NCBI GenBank assembly: GCA_904066235.2
Contig: CAJFCV020000006.1
Coordinates: forward strand, 1,922,001-1,986,000
Reading direction: 5' to 3'
Length of the DNA: 64,000 nucleotides
DNA from: Bursaphelenchus xylophilus
Lineage: Eukaryota > Nematoda > Chromadorea > Rhabditida > Aphelenchoididae
This document shows, piece after piece, positions 31,346 through 43,243 of this stretch; within the stretch, counting starts at the first letter, position 1; every line of letters begins with the position of its first letter. The notes under the pieces are model-generated. The model did no database searches. It had not been told where the DNA came from and worked only from the letters and a program-made list of their open reading frames with translations. The position numbers and the translations under genes are program-made.

Positions 31346-34300
31346 GTTTGGTCCTAATTGGCACACGTTGGACTGAGAGAGAGCAGGGGCTCACAACACA
31401 TACATTTATTACGTGGAGTGCTATTATCATTTTCGTAAATTGCATGGGCATTTTTTCGCTTTCGCACAGTGAACTTTGGATTTTTTTCGCTAGATTGTCG
31501 ACAACGCACAGTGCAATTTTCTCTCTTCGCGCCGTGCAAAAATCAGGTTATAAAATATGTTTTTTGTCCTGCTATGCTATATTTATGTCTTTGCGGTCGT
31601 TAGCTTTCAAAACATTGCATTTTGTGTATCTACGTACAATCCCAATCCGTGGACAAAGTTCACTCAACGCTCTTCCAGGGCGACCAGAAAAACAGCGAGT
31701 GTTTTGTACATAAAACGCACGTTTCTCGAAGGTGTTCGTAATGTGTCAAGACCTTAATACCATGCATCGTTGCTTGTTTGCCCAACCACGAGCCTCGCGT
31801 GGTCTTTGCAGAAATGGACCTAAAATTGTATCCCAGTTCTGTTTTCGCTCAAGTTAATTAAAACCACGTGGAAATTGCCCGTTGAAGCGTGTTAATTGTA
31901 CTATTCAAACATCGATAGGATCCGCTTCGTATATTGGATGTTGCAAAAAACACAGTTTGGTTGTAGCCTTTCCATACCATAAACTTTGTCCTTGCGGGCA
32001 CATGGTTTTGAAGTTTTTTCCTTCAATTTTGAGAGGGATGTACGCAAAATGCAGTTACCTCATCTCACAGGTTTGCAGCTAGGATAGGGAGGTACAGGCA
32101 AAAAAATTAAGACGTTAAAACTTTTTTATGGAAGTTGAAGGCTTACTGTGTTGCCTTTGAGACGAATTTTTCTTAAAATTTTGGCTCCAGCGCTCATGTT
32201 TTCTTGGCGTCCCGACACTTCCGGGAACCACCTTGCGGGCAGCCACTTTGCGGACTTTTACCGATTAGAATTACGATTTTTCTATCGCAATCTACCTAGC
32301 CTGATAGAAATTTTGAACATACCGCTCCCTGGTACCCAGGAATACCAGGGAGCTATATATTGAAGAATTACGAATATATTGAACTCATCCTCTGCTTTCA
32401 AAGTTATGGGAGTTGATTTTCGAAAAATGGTTTGGCATTTCATGTTGTAAGCAATTGTTGACTGATTTCCTTTCGTGCCCGCAGGATCTCCGTGGTTCTT
32501 CTAGCTGGCCCCAAAGTGGTTGCCCGCCCTCAGGTTTCCTTTACATTTTAGGGCCAAACCATCGAAATTTAGTCGCACGCTTTGCAGGATCAGCCCACAA
32601 GTGAATTGCGAAGCTCGAATTTTCTTTTTTTCTTTAATTTTTGCACACAGTAAGTTCTTAGGCCATTTATTAATTCCTGAAAAATTTTCGCTTGTGCTTT
32701 GCAGAGAAGACATACATTTTTGAGCGGAACAATTGATTTTTTAAAAAAATTGGTCTTTAACCTTGCAATAAGCTGATTTTTTTCAGGATAAACTAAACAC
32801 TTAGTTTATCCTGAAATTTGATAAACGTTTATCCGTTCCGGGCATAAACTACATATCAATTCCTAGAAATTCACACAGTTTTAGGCTTTACCTTTCTCCG
32901 GGTTCGTGCGGAAGAGATCTGTTTTTTTGTGGAAACATTACTCTCTACAGTAAAAACAAACATGAAACCTTTCATGCCAAAATTCGTAAAAAAATGTCAT
33001 TCTTTTGTCAAATTTCAAACTAAAAGTCCCTATCGTGTTTCTGCAAAGCGCGAGCTAGGAGTGCCGCAAATATGTCAGAAAAGATTATCCCAAGTTTGTA
33101 CCAAGTCTCATCAAAATCTGAGCGTCGTACTTGGAGTACTTCCCTTGTAAGGTCAATGAGGCCTAGAGGGATGCAGGGATCTTATTGCTCACTCAAAAAG
33201 ATTCAAACCGTTTTTTGTAGTTTTGACTTGTTTATCTTCACTTTGCGTAGTACTCAGGGGCGTAGCTAGGTCAAGCCCCCAGGCCGGGTCGAAGAAAACA
33301 AATGCTAAGGGGAACCAAGGTCATTTTAAACTTTGCATGGTGGCTCTCCAGGCGGCCTCTAACTCCCCAGGATTTTTGGCCAGCTACGACCCTTGTAGTA
33401 CTGTAAATCAGTAATGTTTTGAGTCTTTTCGGTGGGAAGTTTTTAGAGGTAAAAATTGTGATCTTACAAATTGGCGCTATGACTTTTCGGGTCAACGATA
33501 CTATGGATCCCCTAGGGCCGTCGTTGTGTGCATAAGGGAGGCTAGGAAGCTTAGTTAATAGAAATATTAGTAAGATTGATCGGGATAGCTTATCACCTAT
33601 TCTGTGGTACCTACATCTGTAATATCCATATAAAAGCTACGGATCTTCGTTTTGTACCCGCTTGACATGTTTCCGCGCAGTGCGAAAACACGTCAAGTTT
33701 TTTTGGTTCGCCTAGCACAAAGTCGCACGTGCAAGATGCTTTCTTATGTTTGATTTCCTACCAAAACAGCTCAAATTTGTAAGATTATCCGCGAATATTT
33801 TCTATTTCCATCTTGGCGCCCTCTGTTCTTAACACAAGCACGAGGAACTAAGATAGCGGAAGGACAAAAAACAATTGCTAATCCCCCTTCCTAAGCTACA
33901 TTGCATTGCTCTTTCGAGTGTACGGCTCTGACTAATTGCGTGTATGGCTGGACAGAGTTCAAAGACGAAAGTGTTGCTTTGAACGCTAAGTGCGGATTTG
34001 TACATTTAATGGACCACGTGCGAGCAAATTTTTATGCAAATAATTTTTGGATTGGTAATAGGCGGGCCAAGGTCTTGGCATGGTTTCGCTCTCTGCGGGC
34101 GCATACATTCGGCGTTGGGTGTCGCGCAATATAACTTCGGCGGGGCGCGAAAGAAAGGTACTGTGCTTTCAATTGCCCTTTTATAATAATAGATACAACT
34201 TTTTCAATACACCGTGAATTTTACTCATGGCCGCGCGACAGGTTTTTTGCACGACGCGGCATTTTGCGTAAAAAAGACTTTTCGGGTGCGCTGGCGTAAA

Positions 34301-35438
34301 ATTGCATGTCGGTAGTGCAGAAAACGGGAACTGTGCAAAATTCTACGGACTTTATGACGCAACTAGTACTATCTACAAAAGACCAAAACCGGTCGGCAAA
34401 ATTTTCTTTCCACCTTTTTTGTAAAAAGAGTGCACAAAAAGTGCATCAAATGAGAAGATGTTTTGTAACAGCACGGTGATGTGGTGTTATTATTAGGGTG
34501 TCTCATAAGTCTCCAGTATTTTTGGGTAGTCGATTTGTGCAAATTCATGTGATGTTTCAAGTTACGAGTACGTGTTGAGCATACGGTTTTGAAGCTCAGA
34601 AATTGCGCTTTATAACCGTGTATGACGACGCTGCACAAAATCTACCTGCTGGCTACACTACCCCAATGTTGTACCAGACATTAAAAATGTTTATCTGCTG
34701 TTGTTAAAACGGGTATATTTCGGAAAATCAGATGTGAACAATAACTAAACGTGAAAATTGGACGTACCAGGGCCCTAGGTATTCTTTTAATCAGCGCTGC
34801 AACGCTGGCGGGGGTAGTGGTATAGCACACATGAAAACTGATGCACTCATGTTTTTCAGACCAAATTTTCTGATGTGAATATTCGAGAATCCTCTTACTA
34901 AAACAAAATAGATATGTCATTGTTTAGAGCCCACTGCACTACAATGTTATTTGTACTCATGCCAACTTTTTTGGTGTTGAGTAAACACACCTCATTTTTT
35001 TCAAAATTTTTGGATAGTGGTGAACAAGGTATCCATCTGAACTGTATTTAGAACGCATGAATGTTATGTTATTTTCTATCCGCTATCGGCGCGACCTGCG
35101 CAGCCACCCTCAAAAATTTTCATGCGCATATGCATGTACATCATGATATTGACCATGGCGCGTGATACATGAAGCCTACAGGACAGCGTCGTAAGAAATA
35201 ATTCAGTGGGAAACACGACTTATTTAGGAACAGGGGGCTTAGTAGATTTATTCAAAAGTGCAATTGCATAGGTGCACCCTCACTTTCCAAAGAACGGAAT
35301 TGTTTTCCCAGTCCCAAAGAATGTCACGTATTGAGGGCATGTAATTGGTCAATTTTTTAGACTATTTTTACGTGTAAGAGATGCTGATTTTAGCAGGTGG
35401 AAAGAAATTTTTTTTGACCAGTGTACTAATAGGGTCTT
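31346..35438. other. 4-kb gene-poor stretch
   Basis: I examined both strands and support no exon. It contains GCACNGTGC-type palindromes (31460-31545, 33675-33730, 34230-34345), the dispersed repeat (GAGCTAGGAGTGCCGCAAAT, then TCTGAGCGTCGTACTTGGAG near 33050-33150) and a short hairpin TAAACTAAACACTTAGTTTA near 32790. Open frames such as the 77-codon one at 33901 have no ATG or homology. Confidence 0.4.
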
Positions 35439-35598
35439 TATCAGTCCGTCTGGAAAATAATGTAGCTTCGTCGCGAATTGAGATTGTCCATCATCGCTTT
35501 GGTCGTCCACCAGTCAGCCGCGGCTGGAGATTTGGTGCGCGACAACGACGAGACACTTCGCTGCGTCAAATCGACATTATTTTCCAGACAGACTAATA
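35439..35598. mobile_element. Family A MITE copy
   Basis: A 160-bp foldback TATCAGTCCGTCTGGAAAAT to ATTATTTTCCAGACAGACTAATA with GTCGCG interior blocks of the family. Confidence 0.8.
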
Positions 35599-35645
35599 AA
35601 ACAATTTTTGTAGTATACCAAACTGTCAGCTCGGAATAAATTCCT

Positions 35646-35800
35646 TATCAGTCTGCCGGGAAAATAATGAACACTATGTCGCGCCAATCGCGTCGCTGAA
35701 ATGAAAAGCAATTTGATTTCTCCGCGACACAGTTCATTTTTTGGCGGTATGCGATTTTGGATGCGACAGAGTGCTCAGTATTTTCCCGACAGACTGACAT
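35646..35800. mobile_element. Family A MITE copy, GAACACTATG sub-type
   Basis: TATCAGTCTGCCGGGAAAAT to TATTTTCCCGACAGACTGA; interior ATGTCGCGCCAATCGCGTCG resembles the short copy at 25751, so the family has at least two sub-types. It lies 200 bp upstream of receptor 6. Confidence 0.78.
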
Positions 35801-36005
35801 AAAGTGTACTCAATACGCGGAAAAAGGATGACGATACGTTTTTGAACACAAACATCCCCCACGTCCCTAATCGGCCCACGTTTCATTTTAATTAACTTGA
35901 CTTGAGTAGATCTTGGGTTGTTTTTCCATTGTTGTTTTTCACGGACAAAGCCGTTGCGCGTATTGTAATATCAAACATCAACATCATTCCACTTTCAGCG
36001 AAGGA

Positions 36006-37942
36006 ATGACTTGGCAAGAGACGGCCGAAGAGTTTATGCCTTACTATAGCTACACTGCCGCGGCCATTTCCTACGTCCTTAATCTGCTGGTAATTTACTT
36101 GGCCAAAACACAAATGAACAAAAACACGGCGGAGTACAAAACGATCATCTTCCTCAACTGCGCCGTGGATTTCATTTTCATCACCTGTAATGTAATGACG
36201 GCTACGGTAAGTCAGAAATAGCAGAGTTTGCATTACAATATCATGCGACAATATCCTTGTTTTCAAATTTGCAGTCACAAAACACGTTTACGGATTACAC
36301 ATGGCCTCGAAATTCGTCAAAGTCTCGTGTTGTAATAGAATGCCAAATTCAGGATTTCGTTTCAGAACAAAAAACAATGATTATTTTTAACTTTTTATGA
36401 CTGAAAACAGTAAAACTCCTTCCACTTTACAAAAAGGATAAAACACGTTCACTAATTACGTAAATCTCAAAAAATCGTATTGTAACAGAATGCCAATAAG
36501 TCAAGATTTCGTTTCGGAACTCAAAGCATAGGGTTTTTAACCCGAAATTTATTGAAAACTGCATTTTCAGGTGGCCGAAGTTCAAGACGGCAATCTGTTT
36601 CTGCTCAGCACCAGTTTTCTCGGCGACGTTCCCCAACCCTACGCAGCAATGATCACTTTCACATGGCTATGGTCTCTATTGCTAACAGTGGTTACCGTGC
36701 CCATCCAGTTCCTCTACCGATACAGCCAACTATGCCTAAAGGAGAAGATCACAACCAAGCAGTACATCCTTATATATGGTGCATTCGTTATGGCGCTAGC
36801 GATTCATTGTGCAGCGGGAAATTTCGTGTTCGAAACAAACCCAGAGGTGCTGAGAAAATACGAATATTTGATGAGGAGGAACCTACTGTACCAGAAACGC
36901 ATGCCGGTTTTCACATTGGGGTTCAAGGTGAGAAATAACTGGTTATATGTAAAAATTCTTCAGTTGTGAGATTAGAAAGCACCCCTCGCTCGAAACAACT
37001 CTACATGTAAAAATTAGGTGCCTAAAAGAACCTAAAAAACCTACTCTAATTTTAAAGGGTCTGTTTTTGTGTCAAATGTTACCTTTATTGGTGCTACCTT
37101 GAGTTAGAAGTCAAGCAGTGGTCCGGTTGTTCCTTGCCGATAGATTTGGCTGATTTGGGGACGATTTCGTTTCCGGCGACGAGTTCGCGGTAGTGAAGAG
37201 TGAAGAAGGGCAGTAGAATCCAATTACTAAGAGAATACACAGTAAAAAAGTAAAATAAAACGATTCCCTATGTAAAATCTAACCGATATCAATCGAAGAT
37301 TCAACAGAAACTTTTTCTTCACCTTTGCCATCGAATGTTCTGGAATGAAACGGAATGCCAAGAAAATCAGGGACTATCGTTTCGAAAAGGAGTTTGTCGG
37401 TTGGCGTCTCACTGAAAACCAAGACTATAGTTTCTATATTTAGTAAACAACCTTTTTTCAGGATTCCCCAATCCAAGCTCTTCACATGTTGAACTGCATG
37501 CTCATTGTTGGCACTGCATATTCGATTGTGGTTTATTGTGCCATCAAAACACTACGACATCTAAAGGAAACGAGAAAGTCGCTGTCAAGGAACACAATGG
37601 CCGCACAGAAACAGTTGACGATCATCATGTTCATGCAGGTACGGAAAATTCGTAATTTCAAAACTTCAAATGTTACTTTAGGCGACAAACCCACTTATAA
37701 TGCTGAATTTCCCGATCTTCCTGACTTGCATTTTTACCTTGTTCAACGTTACGGTTACCGGGATCGCGATCTTCATTGCACCGGTTGTAGCCTTCATCCC
37801 GATTCTGAATCCACTGTGCGTAATTATTGTGATTCCGAGCTTCCGGAAGTTCGTCTTTTGTCAGCGCGGAGGAAGGGATGGAAAGATTGGGACGAACACA
37901 GATGTGTATTCGATACGGAACTCTACATCTGATCCACATTAA
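36006..37942 (+). CDS. Chemoreceptor-like 7TM GPCR 6 (Srd/Str-like)
   Basis: Exons 36006-36206, 36571-36927, 37462-37638 and 37682-37942 give 331 residues, phase 0. N-terminus MTWQETAEEFMPYYSY (Thr2 as in gene 7); exon 2 opens VAEVQDGNLFLLSTSFLGDV; PIQFLYRYSQLCL after TM3; TM4 ALAIHCAAGNFVFETNP; exon 3 DSPIQALHMLNCMLIVGTAY; TM7 NPLCVIIVIPSFRKFVFC; tail ends TSDPH. Intron 1 (364 bp) and its counterpart in gene 7 share ATTGAAAACTGCATTTTCAG and a repeated GTAATAGAATGCCAA motif. Groups with genes 1 and 7. Confidence 0.86.
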
Positions 37943-38818
37943 TTGTCTTACTACTAGCCTTTTTCGCAGAGTTGCTGGAGTGATTTTCGCGATACGAGCC
38001 GTGCGAAAACAAAAGTTTACATTGTACAGTGCGCCAAAAATTACTCCAGCGACTTACGGACGGAGTAGTAGTTATGTATTTATTATATGTACTTATTAAC
38101 TGTTTACAAATAAATGATGTCATTTTGAGCTTACCATAAGAATTATGTCATCCAAAATGCCCAAAAATCCATTCTTGCGGCAACATTCAACGGGCACAAG
38201 CACGTGTGATGCCACATATATACCCTAGCTCACACTTTGCAGAAACGACCGAGATTTTTAGATAGAAGGTTGGCAAAAAGTCCCAATTTTTCCGTATCTT
38301 GTCATAAAAGTTTCATGCCTATTTCAACCGTACGGTAATGTTTCCAAAAAAATCAATTTTTCCGCACAAATCTGCCAAAGATGGCCAAGAAGATCGTAGA
38401 ATATCTCGGCTGCGCCTGCAAAGCGCGAGCTAGAACTCTCAGGAATTGGTATGTGGCCTATGTCCGAATATACAAATTTTGAATTAAATCTGAACGTCTA
38501 ACTTGCAGTATTTTTCTTGTTGGTTGACTGAATCTCAAAAATGAAAGAACAAAGTCCTGATTGCAAGATTCTTTCCAAGATTACTTGGCTCTAATTTGCA
38601 AGATTATTGATATATATATCTATGCCAACCCACCATTTTTTAATCATAACATGACCAGAAAGAAGGGCAAAATACGCTTACTAATCCGTTATTCTTAGCT
38701 AGCTTAACTATGTTGCCTTATAAGAAAATACCGCCCTCGAAGATTGCGTATATAAATCCGGGGTTAGGAGGTGAATACGTATTTTAAAATTTTCCTACCG
38801 TACTCCAGCAGCCCCAAA
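37943..38818. other. Spacer between receptors 6 and 7
   Basis: GCACNGTGC-like palindromes (37995-38035) and a dispersed repeat copy (38225-38515 with TATCTCGGCTGCGCCTGCAA and CGCGAGCTAGAACTCTCAGG). No gene. Confidence 0.45.
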
Positions 38819-40482
38819 ATGACTTGGCAAGAGACTGCAGCCATGATACTGCCGTATTACGATTGCACAACATCGGCGATCTCATACGTTCTAAACGTTT
38901 TGGTAATCTATTTGGCAAGGACTCAGATGAGCAAGAGCACGGCCGAATACAAAGTCATCATCTTACTCAATTGCGGGGTGGATCTGATTTTCTCAAGTAT
39001 TAACTTGATGACCGAGACCGTAAGTTATGTTAAGCTGAATGGAATCATATTTCACACGTGTTTAGAGTATTTTCATACCATAATATAGGCGGTTTAGAAC
39101 TATAGAACAGAATGCCAAAAATTGGCGGGAAATTGAAAATTTGAATTTTTAAATCTTTTTACGTTCCTAAAATGACAAAATACGTTTGCCGATGACACAT
39201 AGCTTCGCAAATCACCAAAAAATTGTGTTGCAACAGAATGCCATAAAGTCAGGATTTCGTTTCAAAACTCAAACCAAACATCATTTTTAACCTACAATTT
39301 ATTGAAAACTGCATTTTCAGGTCGCAGAAGTTCAAGACGGCAATCTTTTTTTACTAAGCACCAGTTTTCTCGGTGATGTTCCTCAACCCTACGCGGCAAT
39401 GATTACTTTCACATGGCTATGGTCTCTATTGCTCACCGTGGTTACCGTGCCCATCCAATTCCTCTACCGCTACAGTCAGCTATGCCTCCGGAACCCAATC
39501 ACAACCAAGCAATACTTCCTCATTTACGGTGGATTTATTTTGGCGTTGGTGTTGCACTGTGCGGCGGGGAATTTGGTATTTGAAACAAATCCATTGGTGC
39601 TGAGGAAATACGAACATTTGATGAGACGGAATCCAATGTTCGAAAAACGCATGCCCGTTTTTACGTTGGGAGTCAAGGTGAGAATTTTTGGAGTACTAAA
39701 GTGGTACCGTTTGGAGCCATTAGATTTTGATGAAAAGATCGTTGAATATCTCGCCTGCGCTTGCAAATGGAGAGCTAAAATTTTTAGGAACTGATTTATA
39801 GTCCATTTAGAGTAACCATGAGAAATTTGAGAAAAATTGGGCCATTCAATTTGGAGGATTTTTCCTTGTTAAGTTGATCTCCTTACTACAACAAAAAGCT
39901 TCGAAAACCAATATTTTTGTGGGTATATCAGTATTTGCTGTATATGGGGTTGAAAAAGACACTATTTGGCCTAATATAAATAAATTTTTGGCCAACCTTT
40001 GTTCTTCAGGACTCTCCAATCCAAGCCCTTCACATGTTGAACTGCATGGTCATTGTTATCACTGCCTATTCGATCGTAATTTATTGCGCAGTCAAGACCT
40101 TGAGACATCTGAAACACACCGCCAAGTCTTTGTCAAAGAGCACACTAGCCGCACAGAAGCAGTTGACCATCATCATGTTCGTGCAGGTACGGAAAAACCG
40201 ACCCTTCGGACATTACTTTAGGCGACGAATCCGCTTTTCATGCTGAATTTCCCAATTTGTCTGGCTTGCGTCCTAACTCTGCTCAACCTCAATGTCAACG
40301 GAATCTCGTATTTCATGGCGCCGGTTGTGGCTTTCATACCGATTTTGAATCCGCTCTGCGTAATCCTCGTGATTCCCAGCTTCCGGAGATTCGTTTTTTG
40401 CCAAAAGAGAGGCAAAAATAAAAGAGTTGGATCAACCACTGATGCGACATTGATGAGAAATTCTATTTCCGCTATAAGCTAA
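38819..40482 (+). CDS. Chemoreceptor-like 7TM GPCR 7 (Srd/Str-like)
   Basis: Exons 38819-39019, 39321-39677, 40010-40186 and 40222-40482 give 331 residues, phase 0. N-terminus MTWQETAAMILPYYDC; exon 2 opens VAEVQDGNLFLLSTSFLGDV, identical to gene 6; PIQFLYRYSQLCL after TM3; TM4 LVLHCAAGNLVFETNP; exon 3 DSPIQALHMLNCMVIVITAY; TM7 NPLCVILVIPSFRRFVFC; tail SISAIS. Intron 1 contains two copies of the CAACAGAATGCCA-type repeat shared with gene 6, showing the two arose by duplication. AATAAACATTCG follows the stop. Last gene of the array. Confidence 0.87.
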
Positions 40483-40951
40483 CTTTTCCGACCAATTATT
40501 TAGCAATAAACATTCGTATTTTAATTTTACTGTTCTTATTTATTATAGTAGAATAAAATTCGTATTTTACCTTAAATCAGCAAAAATTTCGATGAGATTT
40601 GCACATTTCTAGTTGCCAAAATCCTATTCTCTCAATAAAATTCAAAATTCGTCCGCTATTTCCGTCGAAATCTCAAAAAACCGACCATCGTATAAAATTG
40701 CCCCCGCAGCCTGCGGGAAGCATGAGCGCAGCTGAACCATTGATCTCTGGCGGTAATTTTGGACAAAGTCATATTCGGATATTGTTTGATCGGATTTTCG
40801 ATAATTTTTCCATCACTTTTACATAATTTACCGAGTGTTTGACCTGAATTTCGAAGTTTTTAATAAACTCAATATGATTTTGGATTTTTTACATAAATTT
40901 TTGGAGTATTGCATTGTCTAATCAGCTCTTTCTTCCAGATCTATCGACCTC
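40483..40951. other. Spacer upstream of AT-hook gene
   Basis: AT-rich, no exon. The sequence up to ATG 40952 (TCTTTCTTCCAG 12-24 bp upstream) looks like a splice acceptor and could be a trans-splice site or the end of a 5' UTR intron. Confidence 0.4.
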
Positions 40952-41841
40952 ATGGCTTCGCCCACTAAAAAACGAGGTCGCGGCAGACCAAAGATCGGTT
41001 TTGCAAACAAAAAATTGAGGGCCAACCTCAAAAACAGGCACGATTCGAACCGTGAAGACCCCATTGGAACTCCAGTTCAGACCTCAACTCCGGCTTCAAC
41101 ACTTCCTTCAAGGGGTCGAGGTCGTCCCAGGAAGGATGGAAGCCCAGCAGCGAAGAAGCCGCGGATCTCCAATATTGTACTTGGCAACAGGGTCGAAGAA
41201 GTGGATAAAATAGATAAAAGAGGTCGTCCCGGCCGAAATTCTCCACCGGAAATCGATCTAACAGGCGTTCAACTCTCATCTGATGGTAAGTTCCTAGATT
41301 TGAAAAGTTTTTTCAACAGTTTTTACGATAATTCAGTAGATGTCTTGTTGATGGATTTTTTTGCAGATAACAACGTTGAATCTGCTTCCCAGCCCTCTGA
41401 ATCGGCTCTCGAAGGCTCTGCGAGAGTTCGAGGCCGTCCACCGAAGAAGCAAAGCCCGTTGAAACAGAAACCGAAGACTTCCGATATTACACATGACGTT
41501 CAAGTGGAAAGCACTGACAAAAAAGGTAGTTCAAGCCTGAATTCGTCTCCAAAAATTGATCCGAGCCTACTGATCCCACCTGGAGGTATGTTTCCGCAAT
41601 TTCAGTGGTGTTTGATTAGTTTTTATTATGTTTTAGAGGTCCTTTTTCTAAATTTTTTTCAGCCGCTCAACACTCCGCTATCCCCAATCTGAAGATCGAT
41701 TTTGCCGAACAAAACGGACGTTGGAAAATCGTCATCTCCGGAACTGGCCCAATTCTTCATCCGGATGTCACATCCACCACCTGCAAACATTGCAACACCC
41801 ACTTCTCATCTCTTCAACTTACCTCTAACAAAAACTTGTAA
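40952..41841 (+). CDS. AT-hook DNA-binding protein
   Basis: Exons 40952-41285, 41367-41585 and 41663-41841 give 243 residues; both introns (81 and 77 bp) lie in phase 1, and the first is open in frame. Four AT-hook-like cores bind AT-rich minor groove: KKRGRGRPKIG near residue 10, SRGRGRPRKDG near 54, DKRGRPGRN near 90 and VRGRPPKKQ near 131. The last exon leaves the low-complexity style and encodes a compact stretch with W-K-I-V-I-S-G and C-K-H-C-N-T-H-F, possibly a small metal-binding motif. Known AT-hook proteins are chromatin architectural factors or transcription regulators; no other domain is recognised. It may be related to the HMGA-like gene at 43243 on the other strand. Confidence 0.72.
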
Positions 41842-42212
41842 ATAGTGCTGGAAACGCAATCATTCCACTAGCACTCAGTGTTTTATTTATGTTCGATCTC
41901 TTTTCAATCTTATACGTTTAATTTTCCACCCTACTAATGAGTAAAACTTGTTGTTCCATATGAGAATTTATCGGGGTTCCCTATTGGTTTTTGACCACTC
42001 GTATTTCTTAATTTTTGTTTTTAACGCGGGTTTGCACAGAAGTTTTGTTGATTTTACGAAGAAACATGCCTATATGGCCTATCACAGCTGTTGAGACATC
42101 CAAATTAGGATGGTGAGGGAACAGGGAAATTTTTGTGGAATACTGCAAGAGATAACCTAAATCGCCGTAGAATATCAAGCAATTATTGTCCTGGAATTCC
42201 AACAGATTCCTA
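41842..42212. other. 3' flank of AT-hook gene
   Basis: No gene. Unremarkable sequence before the Tc1-like foldback at 42213. Confidence 0.4.
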
Positions 42213-42469
42213 CAGTGACGGACCTGATCCAGTGGCAAAAAACGTACCATTTTGCATCCGGGAAGTATCAAAAATGTGGCAAAATGCTTCCCTCTCCAAG
42301 TGAAAAAACTGTGTTTTGAAGTTCGCGCCCTTTTCCTCACGAAAAGAGCGGGCGCGCTCTTTTAAAATCGGAGTTTTTTCACTTGGAGAGGGAAGTATTT
42401 TGCTGCATTTTTGATACTTCCTGTGTGCAAAATGGTACGTCGTTTGCCACTGAATCAGGTCCCCCACTG
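42213..42469. mobile_element. Tc1-like foldback MITE, TA target duplication
   Basis: The best copy of its family: CAGTGACGGACCTGATCCAG at the left, CTGAATCAGGTCCCCCACTG at the right, flanked by TA at 42211-42212 and 42470-42471. The arms pair over about 100 bp (GGGAAGTATCAAAAATGTGG against its complement). A CAGTG terminus plus a TA duplication is typical of Tc1-like elements. Relatives: 17805 (half), 24097, 30798 and 44531. Confidence 0.85.
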
Positions 42470-42901
42470 TACAATGGCCAATTTGCCTCAAAACAACTTC
42501 AATTGCATGTAAAATGTGCATCTCAACGAAATTTAACAACTCGACCTTGAAAGAATTCAAAAAATATGCTATAGCTGTCGTTACCTTACTTTATTTATAA
42601 CAACGAACACAGATCGAAAAGTGAGAGAAGATTACAGGAACACCAAAACGTTGAATTAAGAAAAACACCAAATCGACAGAGATACAACTGGCCATAACAA
42701 ACGATTTCCATCGAAAAACCCCCCAAAACATTGAGGTTACAGAGAATTGAGATCAAAAAAATTTGTTGAAGGTGATAACACAAAATTTTGCCTGAAAAAA
42801 TCGACTTGTGAACCGTCAAACCTTTCAACCGTGTGTATCACGTGTTCGTTACAGCCAGCTGAACTCGCGCGAATCAATAATAAAGTTAGTAAGTTGTGAA
42901 A

Positions 42902-43243
42902 TTAGTCCTCGGCGGGGCTCTCGTCCTCACCGTCGGAGCTCTTGGCGTCGCCATTCTCTTCGGGAGAGGCGTCCTTCTTCGGACGACCGCGCTTCCCGCC
43001 CTTCTTGGCGCCACCGGCGGCAGTCTTGGCCTTCTTGGCGGCGGGCGCCTCGCCCTTGCGTGGACGGCCACGACGTTTGGGGCTTCCTTCCTGATCGGAC
43101 TTTTGAACCGACTTCTCCGCGCCCTCCTCCCCGGAATCCACCTCAGCCGCCACCTTCTCCTTCTCCTCGACGGGCTTCGACTTGGCTGCAGCGGCGTCCT
43201 TCTTTGGTCGACCACGGCCACGCTTGGCTGGAGGTGAAGACAT
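42902..43243 (-). CDS. HMGA-like (HMG-I/Y) chromatin protein
   Basis: A single-exon 113-residue gene on the minus strand from ATG 43243 to the stop at 42902. It has three canonical AT-hooks: PAKRGRGRPKKDA near residue 7, PKRRGRPRKGE near 57 and GGKRGRPKKDA near 85, separated by Lys/Ala/Glu-rich linkers, and an acidic serine-rich C-terminal tail ending DGEDESPAED. This is the exact layout of HMGA proteins, which bind AT-rich DNA in the minor groove and remodel chromatin; the acidic tail is usually a CK2 target. The coding strand is much more GC-rich than its surroundings, consistent with high expression and codon bias. Confidence in the family is high; assignment to a particular C. elegans hmg gene is not attempted. 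Confidence 0.88.
   Translation of the reverse strand: MSSPPAKRGRGRPKKDAAAAKSKPVEEKEKVAAEVDSGEEGAEKSVQKSDQEGSPKRRGRPRKGEAPAAKKAKTAAGGAKKGGKRGRPKKDASPEENGDAKSSDGEDESPAED

Noticed and set aside
33901..34134. 77-codon frame
   Set aside because: No ATG start, no splice context, no recognisable motif, and surrounded by repeat fragments.
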